Positions 27,109-35,633 of a stretch of 64,000 nt of DNA are shown in pieces (positions within the stretch are counted from its first letter, which is position 1; every line of letters begins with the position of its first letter). Origin of the DNA: JAFLBI01 sp964616465. Lineage in GTDB: Bacteria; Bacteroidota; Bacteroidia; Chitinophagales; Chitinophagaceae. The translations under genes and the position numbers were made by a program. Below the pieces are notes generated by a model. That model was not told the origin of the DNA. It did no database searches and worked only from the letters and a program-made list of their open reading frames with translations. The DNA is taken from positions 1-64,000 of the forward strand of contig CAZTTO010000003.1 in NCBI GenBank assembly GCA_964616465.1, in the 5' to 3' direction.

Positions 27109-27561
27109 ATGAGTCATTTACAGGAAGGACAAAAAGCGCCTGCGTTTCAGGGCAAGGACCAGGATGGGAAGACCATTCGTTTGAAGGATTTTGCGGGAAA
27201 GAAATTGGTTTTGTATTTCTATCCGCAAGACGATACGCCTACTTGTACGGTGCAGGCTTGCAATTTGCGTGATAACTATGCGGCTCTTCAAGCAGCGGGC
27301 TATGCGGTGTTGGGGGTGAGTCCAGATACGGTGGAGAAGCACAAAAAATTCGGCACCAAGCATGCTCTACCTTTTCCTTTACTCGCCGATGTGGACAGAA
27401 AGGTGATTGATTTGTATGGTGTTTGGGGGGAGAAGCAGATGTATGGCAGAAAGTATGAGGGCTTAATTCGCACCACGTTTGTGATAGATGAGAAGGGGAT
27501 TATTCAATTTATTATCCGCAAGCCCAAGAGCAAGCAGCACGCGGAAGAGGTGATGGGGTAG
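27109..27561 (+). CDS. bcp: Thioredoxin-dependent peroxiredoxin (Bcp/PrxQ)
   Basis: A 150-residue peroxiredoxin of the Bcp class, normal length, cytoplasmic. It reduces hydrogen and organic peroxides with electrons from thioredoxin. The active site is DDTPTCTVQACNLRD, with peroxidatic C46 and resolving C51 five residues later, the classical PrxQ arrangement. The VLGVSPDTVEKHKKF and FPLLADVDRKVIDLYGVWGEK segments are typical. It is divergent from carB with 111 bp between the starts, and is probably monocistronic; repeats follow its stop codon. Confidence 0.93.
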   Translation: MSHLQEGQKAPAFQGKDQDGKTIRLKDFAGKKLVLYFYPQDDTPTCTVQACNLRDNYAALQAAGYAVLGVSPDTVEKHKKFGTKHALPFPLLADVDRKVIDLYGVWGEKQMYGRKYEGLIRTTFVIDEKGIIQFIIRKPKSKQHAEEVMG

Positions 27562-27599
27562 GGATTGTTTTTGGGTGTTTGGTTTTTTCATAGAAATCA

Positions 27600-27725
27600 T
27601 TCCGCACCCCTCTCAACATCTTCCCGCACGGTCCCTGAGGCTCCCGAAGGTTTACCCTGAGCTTGCCGAAGGGGCGATGCGGGCTTTGAGCACCGACATT
27701 TATCGTCGGTGATCTCCAGTCGTGG
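27600..27725. repeat. Short intergenic palindromic repeats
   Basis: Between bcp and the deoxyhypusine-synthase-like gene lie two small palindromes: ccctgagcttgccgaaggg (27655-27673), a REP-like sequence found in many bacteria, and caccgacatttatcgtcggtg just after it. Relatives of both occur at 40420-40650. They may act as transcription terminators for the two convergent genes. Confidence 0.55.
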
Positions 27726-27743
27726 GAATGAGAGCCCCCACTA

Positions 27744-28718
27744 TTACATCCCCAATATATACGCAAAAATCAGCGGTGCAACAATGGTTGCATCACTTTC
27801 AACAATGTATTTAGGAGTATTGATATCTAGCTTGCCCCAGGTAATTTTTTCGTTAGGAACAGCGCCAGAATAACTTCCAAAGGAAGTAGTAGAATCAGAA
27901 ATCTGACAGAAATAACTCCAGAAAGGAACATCATGCCATTCTAAATCCTGGTACATCATAGGCACAACGCAGATTGGGAAGTCGCCAGCAATACCACCAC
28001 CAATTTGGAAGAAGCCAACGCCCTTGCCAGAGCTGTTGTTCCGATACCAGTCGGCTAGCCAAACCATATACTCAATACCACTTTTCACAGTATCGGCTTT
28101 CAATTCACCCTTAATTACATAGCTCGCGAAAATGTTTCCGGTGGTACTATCCTCCCAACCCGGCACCACAATAGGAATATTTTTTTGTGCAGCAGCTACA
28201 ATCCAGCTGTCTTTCGGATCAATTTCATAATACTGTTCCAGTTCGCCGCTAAGAACAGTCTTATACAAAAACTCATGAGGGAAATAGCGTTCACCTTTTG
28301 CTTCAGCATCTTTCCATTGCTTCACCAAATGCTTTTGTAGGCGACGGAAAGCTTCTTCCTCAGGAATACAAGTATCGGTTACACGGTTATAATGGTTTTC
28401 CAACAAATCCCACTCATCCTGCGGAGTTAAGTCGCGGTAGTTGGGAATGCGTTTATAGTGACTGTGAGCAACCAGGTTCATCACATCTTCTTCTAGGTTG
28501 GCACCAGTACAAGAAATAATAGCCACTTTATCCTGACGAATCATTTCAGCCAGGCTCACTCCCAATTCGGCGGTACTCATAGCCCCAGCCAAGCTCACCA
28601 ACATTTTTCCACCGGCTTCCAAATGAGCTTCATATCCTTTAGCAGCGTCTACCAAAGCTGCGGCGTTAAAATGGCGGTAGTGATGTGTAATAAACTGAGA
28701 AATAGGTCCTTTTTGCAT
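27744..28718 (-). CDS. Deoxyhypusine synthase-like protein
   Basis: A 324-residue member of the deoxyhypusine synthase family. The eukaryotic/archaeal enzyme transfers aminobutyl from spermidine to a lysine of eIF5A; bacteria lack eIF5A, and bacterial members are thought to act on polyamines, for example in homospermidine formation. NAD-site motifs MLVSLAGAMSTAELG and IISCTGANLEEDV are present, as is the catalytic-lysine loop (K296 in ITWGKLD) and the GGGIAGDFPI segment, so it looks active. No polyamine gene is adjacent. It converges with bcp across 182 bp of short repeats. Confidence 0.82.
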   Translation of the reverse strand: MQKGPISQFITHHYRHFNAAALVDAAKGYEAHLEAGGKMLVSLAGAMSTAELGVSLAEMIRQDKVAIISCTGANLEEDVMNLVAHSHYKRIPNYRDLTPQDEWDLLENHYNRVTDTCIPEEEAFRRLQKHLVKQWKDAEAKGERYFPHEFLYKTVLSGELEQYYEIDPKDSWIVAAAQKNIPIVVPGWEDSTTGNIFASYVIKGELKADTVKSGIEYMVWLADWYRNNSSGKGVGFFQIGGGIAGDFPICVVPMMYQDLEWHDVPFWSYFCQISDSTTSFGSYSGAVPNEKITWGKLDINTPKYIVESDATIVAPLIFAYILGM

Positions 28719-28784
28719 AGCGCTATGATTTAGGGCGCAAAAGTAAGGAATGTTATTTGAAGGGAAGGGGGATGTTAGAACTGG

Positions 28785-28915
28785 TCTTTGGGTGTTGGTC
28801 TTTAGTCTTTGGTGGAGCCGGTCTTTAGTGTTTAGCTATTGGTCTTTAGTCTTTAGCAGAGCCAGGTTTTAGTATTAACCGAAGAACAACAAAGACCAAA
28901 GACCTGGATACAACA
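28785..28915. repeat. Fragment of the gtctttag/ctaaagac intergenic repeat
   Basis: tggtctttgggtgttggtctttagtctttggtgg and later gttttagtattaaccgaagaacaac with aaagaccaaagacc are the same words that build the 102-bp array at 25.0-25.35 kb, here as one rearranged unit. It separates the deoxyhypusine-synthase-like gene from the toxin gene. Confidence 0.7.
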
Positions 28916-28926
28916 AAGCCTACAAA

Positions 28927-29259
28927 CTACAAATCCAATATAATTCGCAAACTAGTTTTGAGTTGTACTATTTGTTTGCGGGTTAATTTTCCCAAACGCT
29001 TAATGAATCTTTTGTTGTCGATTGCACGGGGTTGATCAACTAAAATATCACTTGCCTTAGGCAGCAGTTTCTTTAAGTGTACTCGTAAAATTTTAGCTTC
29101 GAGATGAATATTGGTGGTTATTGGACAAACAATGGTAGACAAATGTGTATCATTTAGCAAATTGGTTTGAATAATAACAACGGGTCTGGTTTTGCCTGGC
29201 TCAGTGCCAATGGTGGGATTTAAATCGGCCAACCAAATATCATACTGTTTATATATCAT
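28927..29259 (-). CDS. MazF/PemK-family endoribonuclease toxin
   Basis: A 110-residue protein of MazF length. It starts IYKQYDIWLADLNPTIGTEPGKTRPVVII, the family's beta1-beta2 hairpin with the catalytic arginine in KTRPVVI, and has the catalytic threonine/serine region IVCPITTN near residue 45. Family members cleave mRNA at short sequence motifs. It overlaps the upstream antitoxin gene by 11 bp, the usual toxin-antitoxin arrangement. Confidence 0.88.
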   Translation of the reverse strand: MIYKQYDIWLADLNPTIGTEPGKTRPVVIIQTNLLNDTHLSTIVCPITTNIHLEAKILRVHLKKLLPKASDILVDQPRAIDNKRFIKRLGKLTRKQIVQLKTSLRIILDL

Positions 29260-29479
29260 TGGCTAACTTTTCAAATTCAGCTAATACCTCTTGTGAGCTA
29301 TTAGTAACTAATTTACTCTCTTTAGAAAGCTGCGTTTTTAAAAATCTCCTTTTATGAAACTTATTATACAAAGCAAGCGCCTCATTGATATAACGATTGC
29401 GTGGAAGCTTTAATTCCGCTATCACCTGCTCAGTCTCTTCAAATATCTCATTGTCTAGTTTGAGGGATAGTGTTTTCAT
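29249..29479 (-). CDS. Ribbon-helix-helix antitoxin
   Basis: A 76-residue protein with an N-terminal ribbon-helix-helix DNA-binding pattern (KTLSLKLDNEIFEETEQVIAEL, then PRNRYINEALALYNK) and a charged, flexible C-terminal tail (residues ~45-76) that should wrap the MazF dimer. It precedes the toxin, with an 11-bp overlap, and should repress its own promoter, whose -7 box overlaps a repeated operator-like sequence just upstream. Confidence 0.82.
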   Translation of the reverse strand: MKTLSLKLDNEIFEETEQVIAELKLPRNRYINEALALYNKFHKRRFLKTQLSKESKLVTNSSQEVLAEFEKLANDI

Positions 29480-29492
29480 AATTCTTTTTTTG

Positions 29493-29500
29493 CAAAGGTA
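29493..29500 (-). promoter_or_regulatory. -7 promoter box of the toxin-antitoxin operon
   Basis: TACCTTTG on the minus strand fits the TAnnTTTG consensus exactly, 14 bp before the antitoxin ATG. The box shares its first four bases with the first operator-like repeat, so bound antitoxin would block transcription. Confidence 0.55.
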
Positions 29501-29517
29501 TATATTGTTGGTATATA
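29497..29517. promoter_or_regulatory. Putative RHH operator (two direct repeats)
   Basis: GGTATATA occurs twice (29497-29504 and 29510-29517), starts 13 bp apart; the second copy continues into the palindrome GTATATAC. Ribbon-helix-helix antitoxins bind short repeated sites of this kind. Position over the -7 box is observed; binding is inferred. Confidence 0.5.
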
Positions 29518-29569
29518 CTTAATGGTGTTTTTAGAACTGGTCTATGTAACAACCGGTCTTTGGTCCTTG

Positions 29570-30133
29570 GTCTTTAGCTGTTGGTCTTTAGTCTTTAGCA
29601 GAGCATATTTTAGTATTACCGAAGAACAAACAAAGACTAGAAAAAAACCTAGCCAAATGGTTCTTGAGAACACGAACCAAGGCATGGGGACCAAAGACCA
29701 AAGACTAAGGACCAAAGACTAAAACAAATCTGTCTTTGGCTATTGGTCTTTAGTCCTTAGGTAAAGCCAGTATTTGGATTGATTCGTTAAATATCAACAT
29801 AGGCATGATTAGCTGCGCTAGCATCGCTCAACCCTTGCTATAAAACAAGCCATATAAAAATTCCATGTCATTAGGTGGTTCAATTCTCTGATCCCGAAGG
29901 GATCAAACATCTATTGCTGGTTTAGGATCAAATGAAATCCCTTCCTAAAGGGATCGCACATAAATTATTCAATGACTATTAGCAAACTCAATACGGAAAT
30001 AGGTAAAATCTCGCAATCCTATTTCGGCATTGTGTTATGTTCGACCCTTTCAGGGTCGGAGGGAATACTTGGTCGATTTTCTATAAATGTGTGACCCCGT
30101 CGGGGTCTTTTCTATTGAAAAACCAGTGCCGGC
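29570..30133. repeat. 564-bp island-flanking direct repeat, left copy
   Basis: This stretch is repeated at 39861-40424 in the same orientation without gaps and with three mismatches seen by eye (at 30021, near 30062 and near 30100). It contains a fragment of the gtctttag repeat, then gatcccgaagggatc, cgaccctttcagggtcg and gaccccgtcggggtc hairpins. It encodes no plausible protein. The region 30134-30373 after it contains further short hairpins and A/T-rich sequence up to the first island gene. Confidence 0.9.
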
Positions 30134-30373
30134 TTTGAGTGCCGACATTTATCGTAGGTGATACCCCGTCGAGTCAGTGCTATCACTAAATCCCCATCAT
30201 TCAAAAAAAGCATTGAAGGCTTCTTGGTAGTCGAGTTCATTATAACAAGTCTTCAATTTAGAGCTAGATACAGTAAGTATAAAATTATTCAAAAAATAAA
30301 TTAACGCTAGCACTTAATCATTTGTACTTCCTTTTTTTTAGCAATTAGGTATATTAGAACATAAAATAATTAT

Positions 30374-30772
30374 ATGAGAAAGGTATTAACGGCTTTAATG
30401 TTTGTATTGCTTATTTCAATTTTCTCTTGTAAAAGTGAGGCTGATAAAAAATATGAAACAGCCATAGAAAATACAACTTCTTTTATAAAGAAGTGGGAGG
30501 GTGTAACTAATAAAACTTTTAATATAGAGGATTGGAGAGCTTTTAGATCCGAAATGAAAGCATTGAATTTAGCGAATAACCAATTAGGGGTTGTTAAAGC
30601 CAACTTATCTGAAAAGCAACAAAAAGAAATTATGAAATTATATTCAACCGCAAATGCAATACACAGCAGATTAGCTACAGCAAAAATGCAAGACGATTTT
30701 ACTGCACGCGGTACTAATAGAGTTGTAGAGTATAATGAGCTGGATGAAGAAAACATCAGTTTGACTTTTTAA
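30374..30772 (+). CDS. Small hypothetical lipoprotein
   Basis: A 132-residue protein with a lipoprotein signal peptide (LTALMFVLLISIFSC|KSEADKK, cysteine at about residue 19). The mature part is helical and rich in lysine and glutamate (TSFIKKWEGVTNKTF, LSEKQQKEIMKLY). I recognise no domain. It is the only plus-strand gene at the left side of the island, and its last codons form one arm of a long palindrome. An antisense frame of 128 codons covers it, but lacks a signal peptide and good start, so the plus strand is preferred. Confidence 0.6.
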   Translation: MRKVLTALMFVLLISIFSCKSEADKKYETAIENTTSFIKKWEGVTNKTFNIEDWRAFRSEMKALNLANNQLGVVKANLSEKQQKEIMKLYSTANAIHSRLATAKMQDDFTARGTNRVVEYNELDEENISLTF

Positions 30773-30793
30773 TTAAAAAGTCAAACTGATGTT
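30752..30793. terminator. Bidirectional terminator (42-bp perfect palindrome)
   Basis: AACATCAGTTTGACTTTTT is followed directly by AATT and the exact reverse complement. It lies between two converging genes and includes the stop codon of the 132-residue lipoprotein gene. With T-runs in both directions in its centre and no mismatch over 42 bp it should stop transcription from both sides. Confidence 0.75.
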
Positions 30794-30806
30794 CAAAGCA
30801 ATATGG

Positions 30807-31109
30807 TTATTTACAAAATTTACCTAAGAGTTTACCCCCATCAATACATCCGTTTTCATCAATGTTTAGTATTTGATTTCCTTGTGGGGTAATTAGTTTC
30901 AATTCTTTTCCTTTCACTTCATACGTAATTTCTGTACTCATGCCCATAGAAGTAATTTTTGCTTTTGAATTCGAAACAAACTCAATTTGATCTATCACAC
31001 TTCCCAAGTCACCATCACTGGAGGGTTTATAAACACCAGATAAGCCAGAGGAGCATGAAATAATGCTTGTACTAAGTATCGTTAGTAAATAGATTGATAC
31101 TTTTTTCAT
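30807..31109 (-). CDS. Small hypothetical lipoprotein
   Basis: A 100-residue protein with lipoprotein signal (YLLTILSTSIISC|SSGLSG). The mature part is beta-rich (GVYKPSSDGDLGSVIDQIEFV, ITYEVKGKELKLITPQG) and ends in a cysteine pair CIDGGKLLGKFC. It may be a small lipocalin-like barrel, as seen for similar short proteins with an SGxY opening, but no firm family is assigned. It is the last gene of the minus-strand island operon, 6 bp after the delta-60 gene. Confidence 0.65.
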   Translation of the reverse strand: MKKVSIYLLTILSTSIISCSSGLSGVYKPSSDGDLGSVIDQIEFVSNSKAKITSMGMSTEITYEVKGKELKLITPQGNQILNIDENGCIDGGKLLGKFCK

Positions 31110-31115
31110 AATTGT

Positions 31116-34061
31116 TTATTTTATTGATGATTGATATTTAGCAGAAAGAGATTCAATTTTTTCCCATTTAGGCAAAGGGGTAAGTGCTACTTTCCCAAGC
31201 ATTTGATAATCTTCTTTTTTAAATTTATAAATCGTGTATTTTCTTCCATCAGGCTTTTTAAGATCTCCATATCCATCAATTAAAGCAATCTCTTTATACC
31301 CATTTTTTGTATTAGTATTTATTTCTACAGATATACCCGATTCATTTAATATTCTCTCAAATTGGCCATTTACAATTGAATAAACGAAAATAGGAGACCC
31401 TTCTCTACCATACATAGATGAAAACATCTGAATGATAACTTCGTCTTTTCCATCATTATTTAAGTCGAATATTTCAACTCCAATCCTTACTGGAATAAGG
31501 TCATCTTCGGGTTTCTCGTAATCATCTTTGTCGTTAATTATATAATAATCAACTCCGTTTTTCCCGATCTTAAAATCACTAATAGTATTTGAAAGCAAAT
31601 TTTTCTGTTCGTTAGTTAGCAACGTCTTTTTGTTTTTAAATAATGCTTTTGCAAGGGCATTTAATGGCGCATCATTTTCTGATTCGCTTTTGTTTGATTT
31701 AGCTGCGGCGCTGGTTTGTTTTACACTATTAACAGAACTGCTAACTTTTAGCTTAGCTAAATAATTTATGTAGTGATTATCGATAAAATTAAAATTACCG
31801 CCAACCAACAGGGTATTATTAGTCAAAAGTATAGAACTGTTTAGTGTTCCAAACATTTCACCTTGTGTACCCAAATTCATGTTTGAACTAAATTTAAAGC
31901 CGGTATTTACTGTGCCGTTATCGTTTAGCCTGATAATAGAATTATTTTCAGTTATGTTATCTCCATTAGGGGGGCTTTGGAATCCAACCATTAAATCATT
32001 GGTAGGTAGAACAATTACCCTGTTAACAAAGTTGCCATATTTGTAAAACTTTGGATCTATTAAAAAAGATGGATCGTAATTGCCGTTATAGTCAACCCTA
32101 ATAATCTCTGTCCTTGCATTAGCTGGAGTATTGAGACCTCCATAAGCTAAAATTCGCTTTTTGTTATCAATAGTAAAACCCTTGACATCCTTATTCTCAA
32201 ATAAACCAAAGTTGAATGTATTGTCTATAGTTCCATTGGGCATCAATCGTTGTAAGTTAATGTAGACCTTTTTAGAAGGATGAGTATATCTTCCGGAAAC
32301 AAAAATCTTATCTGTTTCTTTATCAACGATTATTTTTTTTATAAATAGGTCTAAATTGTTATTACTATTAAAACTGTTATCAATAGAGCCGTCAATATTA
32401 ATTCTTATAATACCCACTTTACTAATGCCGTCTACTTTCTTAAAATCACCGCCCACTATAATTTTTCCATCGCTTTGTTCGTCAATAGAGTATACATAAT
32501 TGTCAAAGCTAGCGCCAATATAGAAGCTCTCTTCAACAGAGCCATCATCGTTCAGCTTTAATAATTTATGGCTATTATTTGCATTAGCCGGATTAAAAAT
32601 ACCGGCAAGTAAAATCTGACCATTCTTCAAAACCTTTACATCTGAAATTGCTTCTGTACTAAAGGAGACGGAAGAAAAATTAAATGATGGATCTCTTTCC
32701 CCTTTTTCATCTATTAGGGTTATTCCATTTACTACCTCATCGTCATAAAAATTAAACTTACCTGCAAGTAAGAGTTTTCCTTTAAATGGAATAATATGGG
32801 TTACCGGGCCACTTACTCCTTTTGAGACAAAAAATAGTTTTTTTGATATTGAGCCTCTATTATCTAATAAAGCAATTGAGTTTCTTTTGAAACCGCTTAT
32901 ATATTCAAATCTCCCCCCAATAATATACTCTCCAGAAGGTAATACTGCAAAAGAAGTAATGATAGGCCTTTGACCGGTAAGTACATTATTGTCATAAAAT
33001 TCACGTACAACATTTCCTTGTGCATCTAATTTTACAAAACCAAATCGTATGTTGTTTCCAAAAGATTCAAATTCGCCTCCTAAGTAAATACTACCATCTG
33101 CAGCACAATGGATTTTATTAATTTCTCCTTCTACAGAGCCAAATTTTTTAGAATCGGAATTATTATTGAATTTTTTATCTAACCAACCGTTTTCATTAAT
33201 TCTAATAAATCTATTAACAACATTGTCATTGTATTTTTTAAAGTTACCCGAAACTAAAATTTTGTTGTCCGGCTGAACATATACTTTTAATACGTTTCCA
33301 CCTGAGGTTTCAAAACCTTTGCCGCTAGCGTTGTAGGTAATATCAAAAGAGCCGCTAGCTGTTAATCTGGTTAATTTGCTGATAAGAAGACCGGTGCCTA
33401 GGTTAAAGGTAAAGTCGCCTCCAATGATAATTTTATTTTTTTGTATTGCAATACTGTTAACACCACCATCAAAACCACTAGGCAAAGCAAACGTATTATC
33501 TACACTTCCATCACTTAATAAACGGACTACCCCTTTTACAGAAACATTGTTATATTGATTAAACCTACCTGCAATAAATATTTTTCCGTCTTCAGTTGGT
33601 AAAACATCGTTTATTGTTCCTTGTATTCTTGTAGGAAGATTAAATGTTTTATCAACAGTTCCATTTTCATTTAAACGTACTAAACCAGCGCATGGAATGT
33701 TGTTATAAACATTAAACCTTCCTGCAATTAAAATTTTGCCATCATTTTGAATTTTAACAATATTGGCGGTGGCATTAAATCCACTCCCTGTTAAAAAGCC
33801 CTCATCTATTTCTCCGTTCGATAAAATTCTACAAATACGATTTCGCTTTCTCCCGTTGTAATCTTCGAAACTGCCAACTACAATTAGCTTACCGTCTTTT
33901 TGTAGTGCCATATCTCCTATTGCATTTCCTATACCTAAATTAAATCCGCGAGGCAGCTTTTCTTCTAGACTAGGAGTATTAAAGGATGTGTCTAATAAAA
34001 ATTGGCCATCTGACCAGAGATATTGTGCGATAAACAATACTAATAAAAATAATTTTTTCAT
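31116..34061 (-). CDS. Delta-60 repeat beta-propeller protein
   Basis: A 981-residue exported protein with signal peptide (LFLLVLFIAQYLWSDGQ). From about residue 20 to 780 it is a run of delta-60 repeats, each with the pattern DxSFN...G...V..I.....GKI.IGG.F..YN......I.RLN.DG..D..F; more than a dozen can be traced, enough for two propellers. Residues ~790-981 are different: a lysine/serine linker, then a domain with FDLNNDGKDEVII (about 865), a calcium-binding loop of the FG-GAP or EF-hand kind. It has no visible enzymatic motif and probably binds something at the cell surface. It sits in an operon between the WG-repeat gene and the 100-residue lipoprotein. Confidence 0.82.
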   Translation of the reverse strand: MKKLFLLVLFIAQYLWSDGQFLLDTSFNTPSLEEKLPRGFNLGIGNAIGDMALQKDGKLIVVGSFEDYNGRKRNRICRILSNGEIDEGFLTGSGFNATANIVKIQNDGKILIAGRFNVYNNIPCAGLVRLNENGTVDKTFNLPTRIQGTINDVLPTEDGKIFIAGRFNQYNNVSVKGVVRLLSDGSVDNTFALPSGFDGGVNSIAIQKNKIIIGGDFTFNLGTGLLISKLTRLTASGSFDITYNASGKGFETSGGNVLKVYVQPDNKILVSGNFKKYNDNVVNRFIRINENGWLDKKFNNNSDSKKFGSVEGEINKIHCAADGSIYLGGEFESFGNNIRFGFVKLDAQGNVVREFYDNNVLTGQRPIITSFAVLPSGEYIIGGRFEYISGFKRNSIALLDNRGSISKKLFFVSKGVSGPVTHIIPFKGKLLLAGKFNFYDDEVVNGITLIDEKGERDPSFNFSSVSFSTEAISDVKVLKNGQILLAGIFNPANANNSHKLLKLNDDGSVEESFYIGASFDNYVYSIDEQSDGKIIVGGDFKKVDGISKVGIIRINIDGSIDNSFNSNNNLDLFIKKIIVDKETDKIFVSGRYTHPSKKVYINLQRLMPNGTIDNTFNFGLFENKDVKGFTIDNKKRILAYGGLNTPANARTEIIRVDYNGNYDPSFLIDPKFYKYGNFVNRVIVLPTNDLMVGFQSPPNGDNITENNSIIRLNDNGTVNTGFKFSSNMNLGTQGEMFGTLNSSILLTNNTLLVGGNFNFIDNHYINYLAKLKVSSSVNSVKQTSAAAKSNKSESENDAPLNALAKALFKNKKTLLTNEQKNLLSNTISDFKIGKNGVDYYIINDKDDYEKPEDDLIPVRIGVEIFDLNNDGKDEVIIQMFSSMYGREGSPIFVYSIVNGQFERILNESGISVEINTNTKNGYKEIALIDGYGDLKKPDGRKYTIYKFKKEDYQMLGKVALTPLPKWEKIESLSAKYQSSIK

Positions 34062-34069
34062 ATGGCTTA

Positions 34070-35626
34070 TTAATTGGGTTTGGTTATTTCAACAAAAATT
34101 GCAGAGCCCCTGTCTGAAATAACAATTTTTTGGAAATTATTACTCATTACTATATCGGTATCATCTCCACTTAATAAGGTATACCCGATCAGACTGTTTT
34201 TAATGCCTTCCATAATGTCCTTCGACTTACTTATTGCCCTCCCATCTAAATCAATTCTATATTGAAACTGTTCGGGATTTGATTCGGGGTTTAACTCATA
34301 ATTCCAACCTCTGGAAATAAAGATCATACCGCCTATTTCTAAGCTCAGTTTAATTCCTTGGCTTATAGGTTCTCGCTCAAAAAGATATACATTCCTATTT
34401 GAGTAACTATAGTTAGCCGGGGTTTTATTGTATTTCTGAATGATGTCTCCAACCCTACTCGAAAAACCGAAGCCTGCAATTGTATTATCTGTAATCTCTC
34501 CTTGGATCTTATTGATAACAGAACCTATATCTACAAAATCAGATACAACAAGAGATGTTGTGTTTTTGCCAATGAGCGACTCTGCATACTCTCTTGATAT
34601 CCCACTGAACTGTGGGTTAACAAGATATTTTCCGGTTTTATCAACAATACCCACTTGTGATCCGTTGCCTACAACGGCTATTGATCCATTAAATGGACTA
34701 GCATAAGAAAACTGAGGATTGATGGTGTATTTTCCTTCTTTGTCAACATAGCCCCAACTTCTTCCACTCATTACAGCTGCTATTTTCTTCCCTGCAAAAC
34801 CATAAGTAGCTTCAAATTGCGGATTGATAATAAATTTTCCATCTTTATCAGCCCATCCAAATTTACCCCCACTCTTTACAACAAATACATTTCCATCTCT
34901 TTGTAAATGTTCGAATTGTGGATTGATGATATATTTACCTGTTTTATCAATTAAACCCATCTTTCGGTCGCTTAAAACAATCGCTTCATTATTTTGAAAC
35001 GCTTCTGCAAGTTGAAACTGTGGATTAATCACAAATTTTCCTTGCTCATCTATAAAACCCCATTTTCCTGTTTTATCAGCAACAGCGCAAAGTCCCTCAT
35101 TAAAATAATCTACTTGCTTAAATTGGGGGTTAATGATTATTTCTCCTTTTAGGTTTGTAAATCCCCAAATTTGTTCATTGTCTTTTTGTACTGCAAAACC
35201 AACAAATCCTCCCCTTGGTTCCATTGCTTTTTCTGCATTTGATAAAGAAAAGAGGACTTCTCCTTTTTTGTTGATGACTTTGGGAACTTCATTAGGCGAT
35301 ACAACTAAAGCGACTCCATTATTAAATGCAGTTGCTTGAAGAAAAGATGGATTAATTACATATTTCCCACTTTCATCTATATAACCATAGCTGCTATTTT
35401 CGCCATCGGTTTTGACCAATGCTATTCCGTCACTAAATAATCCAGCATACTCAAATTGGGTATTGATTTTAAATTCTCCTTTTTTATTAATATAGCCCCA
35501 AGTATCTCCATTTGAGACAGGGATAAGGTCGATTTCTTTACCTGCATTACTACCGGATCCTGAACCGCAAGCATAAAGTAGAAAAGCAATAGCTATACTG
35601 TTAATTGCCCGTGATATCATTTTCAT
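34070..35626 (-). CDS. WG-repeat lipoprotein
   Basis: A 518-residue lipoprotein (signal ending FLLYAC|GSGSGSN). Residues ~35-350 contain about nine WG/KWG repeats of the form WGYxDxxGKxxINPQF, for example KWGFIDEQGKFVINPQF and SWGYVDKEGKYTINPQF. Such repeats form beta structures of unknown binding role. The C-terminal third (from about residue 355) is a separate domain with VGDIIQKYNKTP and LSLEIGGMIFISRGW. It lies 7 bp after the interrupted membrane gene and 8 bp before the delta-60 gene, all minus strand. Confidence 0.85.
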   Translation of the reverse strand: MKMISRAINSIAIAFLLYACGSGSGSNAGKEIDLIPVSNGDTWGYINKKGEFKINTQFEYAGLFSDGIALVKTDGENSSYGYIDESGKYVINPSFLQATAFNNGVALVVSPNEVPKVINKKGEVLFSLSNAEKAMEPRGGFVGFAVQKDNEQIWGFTNLKGEIIINPQFKQVDYFNEGLCAVADKTGKWGFIDEQGKFVINPQFQLAEAFQNNEAIVLSDRKMGLIDKTGKYIINPQFEHLQRDGNVFVVKSGGKFGWADKDGKFIINPQFEATYGFAGKKIAAVMSGRSWGYVDKEGKYTINPQFSYASPFNGSIAVVGNGSQVGIVDKTGKYLVNPQFSGISREYAESLIGKNTTSLVVSDFVDIGSVINKIQGEITDNTIAGFGFSSRVGDIIQKYNKTPANYSYSNRNVYLFEREPISQGIKLSLEIGGMIFISRGWNYELNPESNPEQFQYRIDLDGRAISKSKDIMEGIKNSLIGYTLLSGDDTDIVMSNNFQKIVISDRGSAIFVEITKPN

Positions 35627-35633
35627 AATGAAT

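Noticed and set aside
30370..30756. 128-codon minus-strand frame opposite the small lipoprotein gene
   Set aside because: The plus-strand frame has a proper lipoprotein signal and start; the antisense frame has low-complexity serine/leucine composition typical of a shadow.
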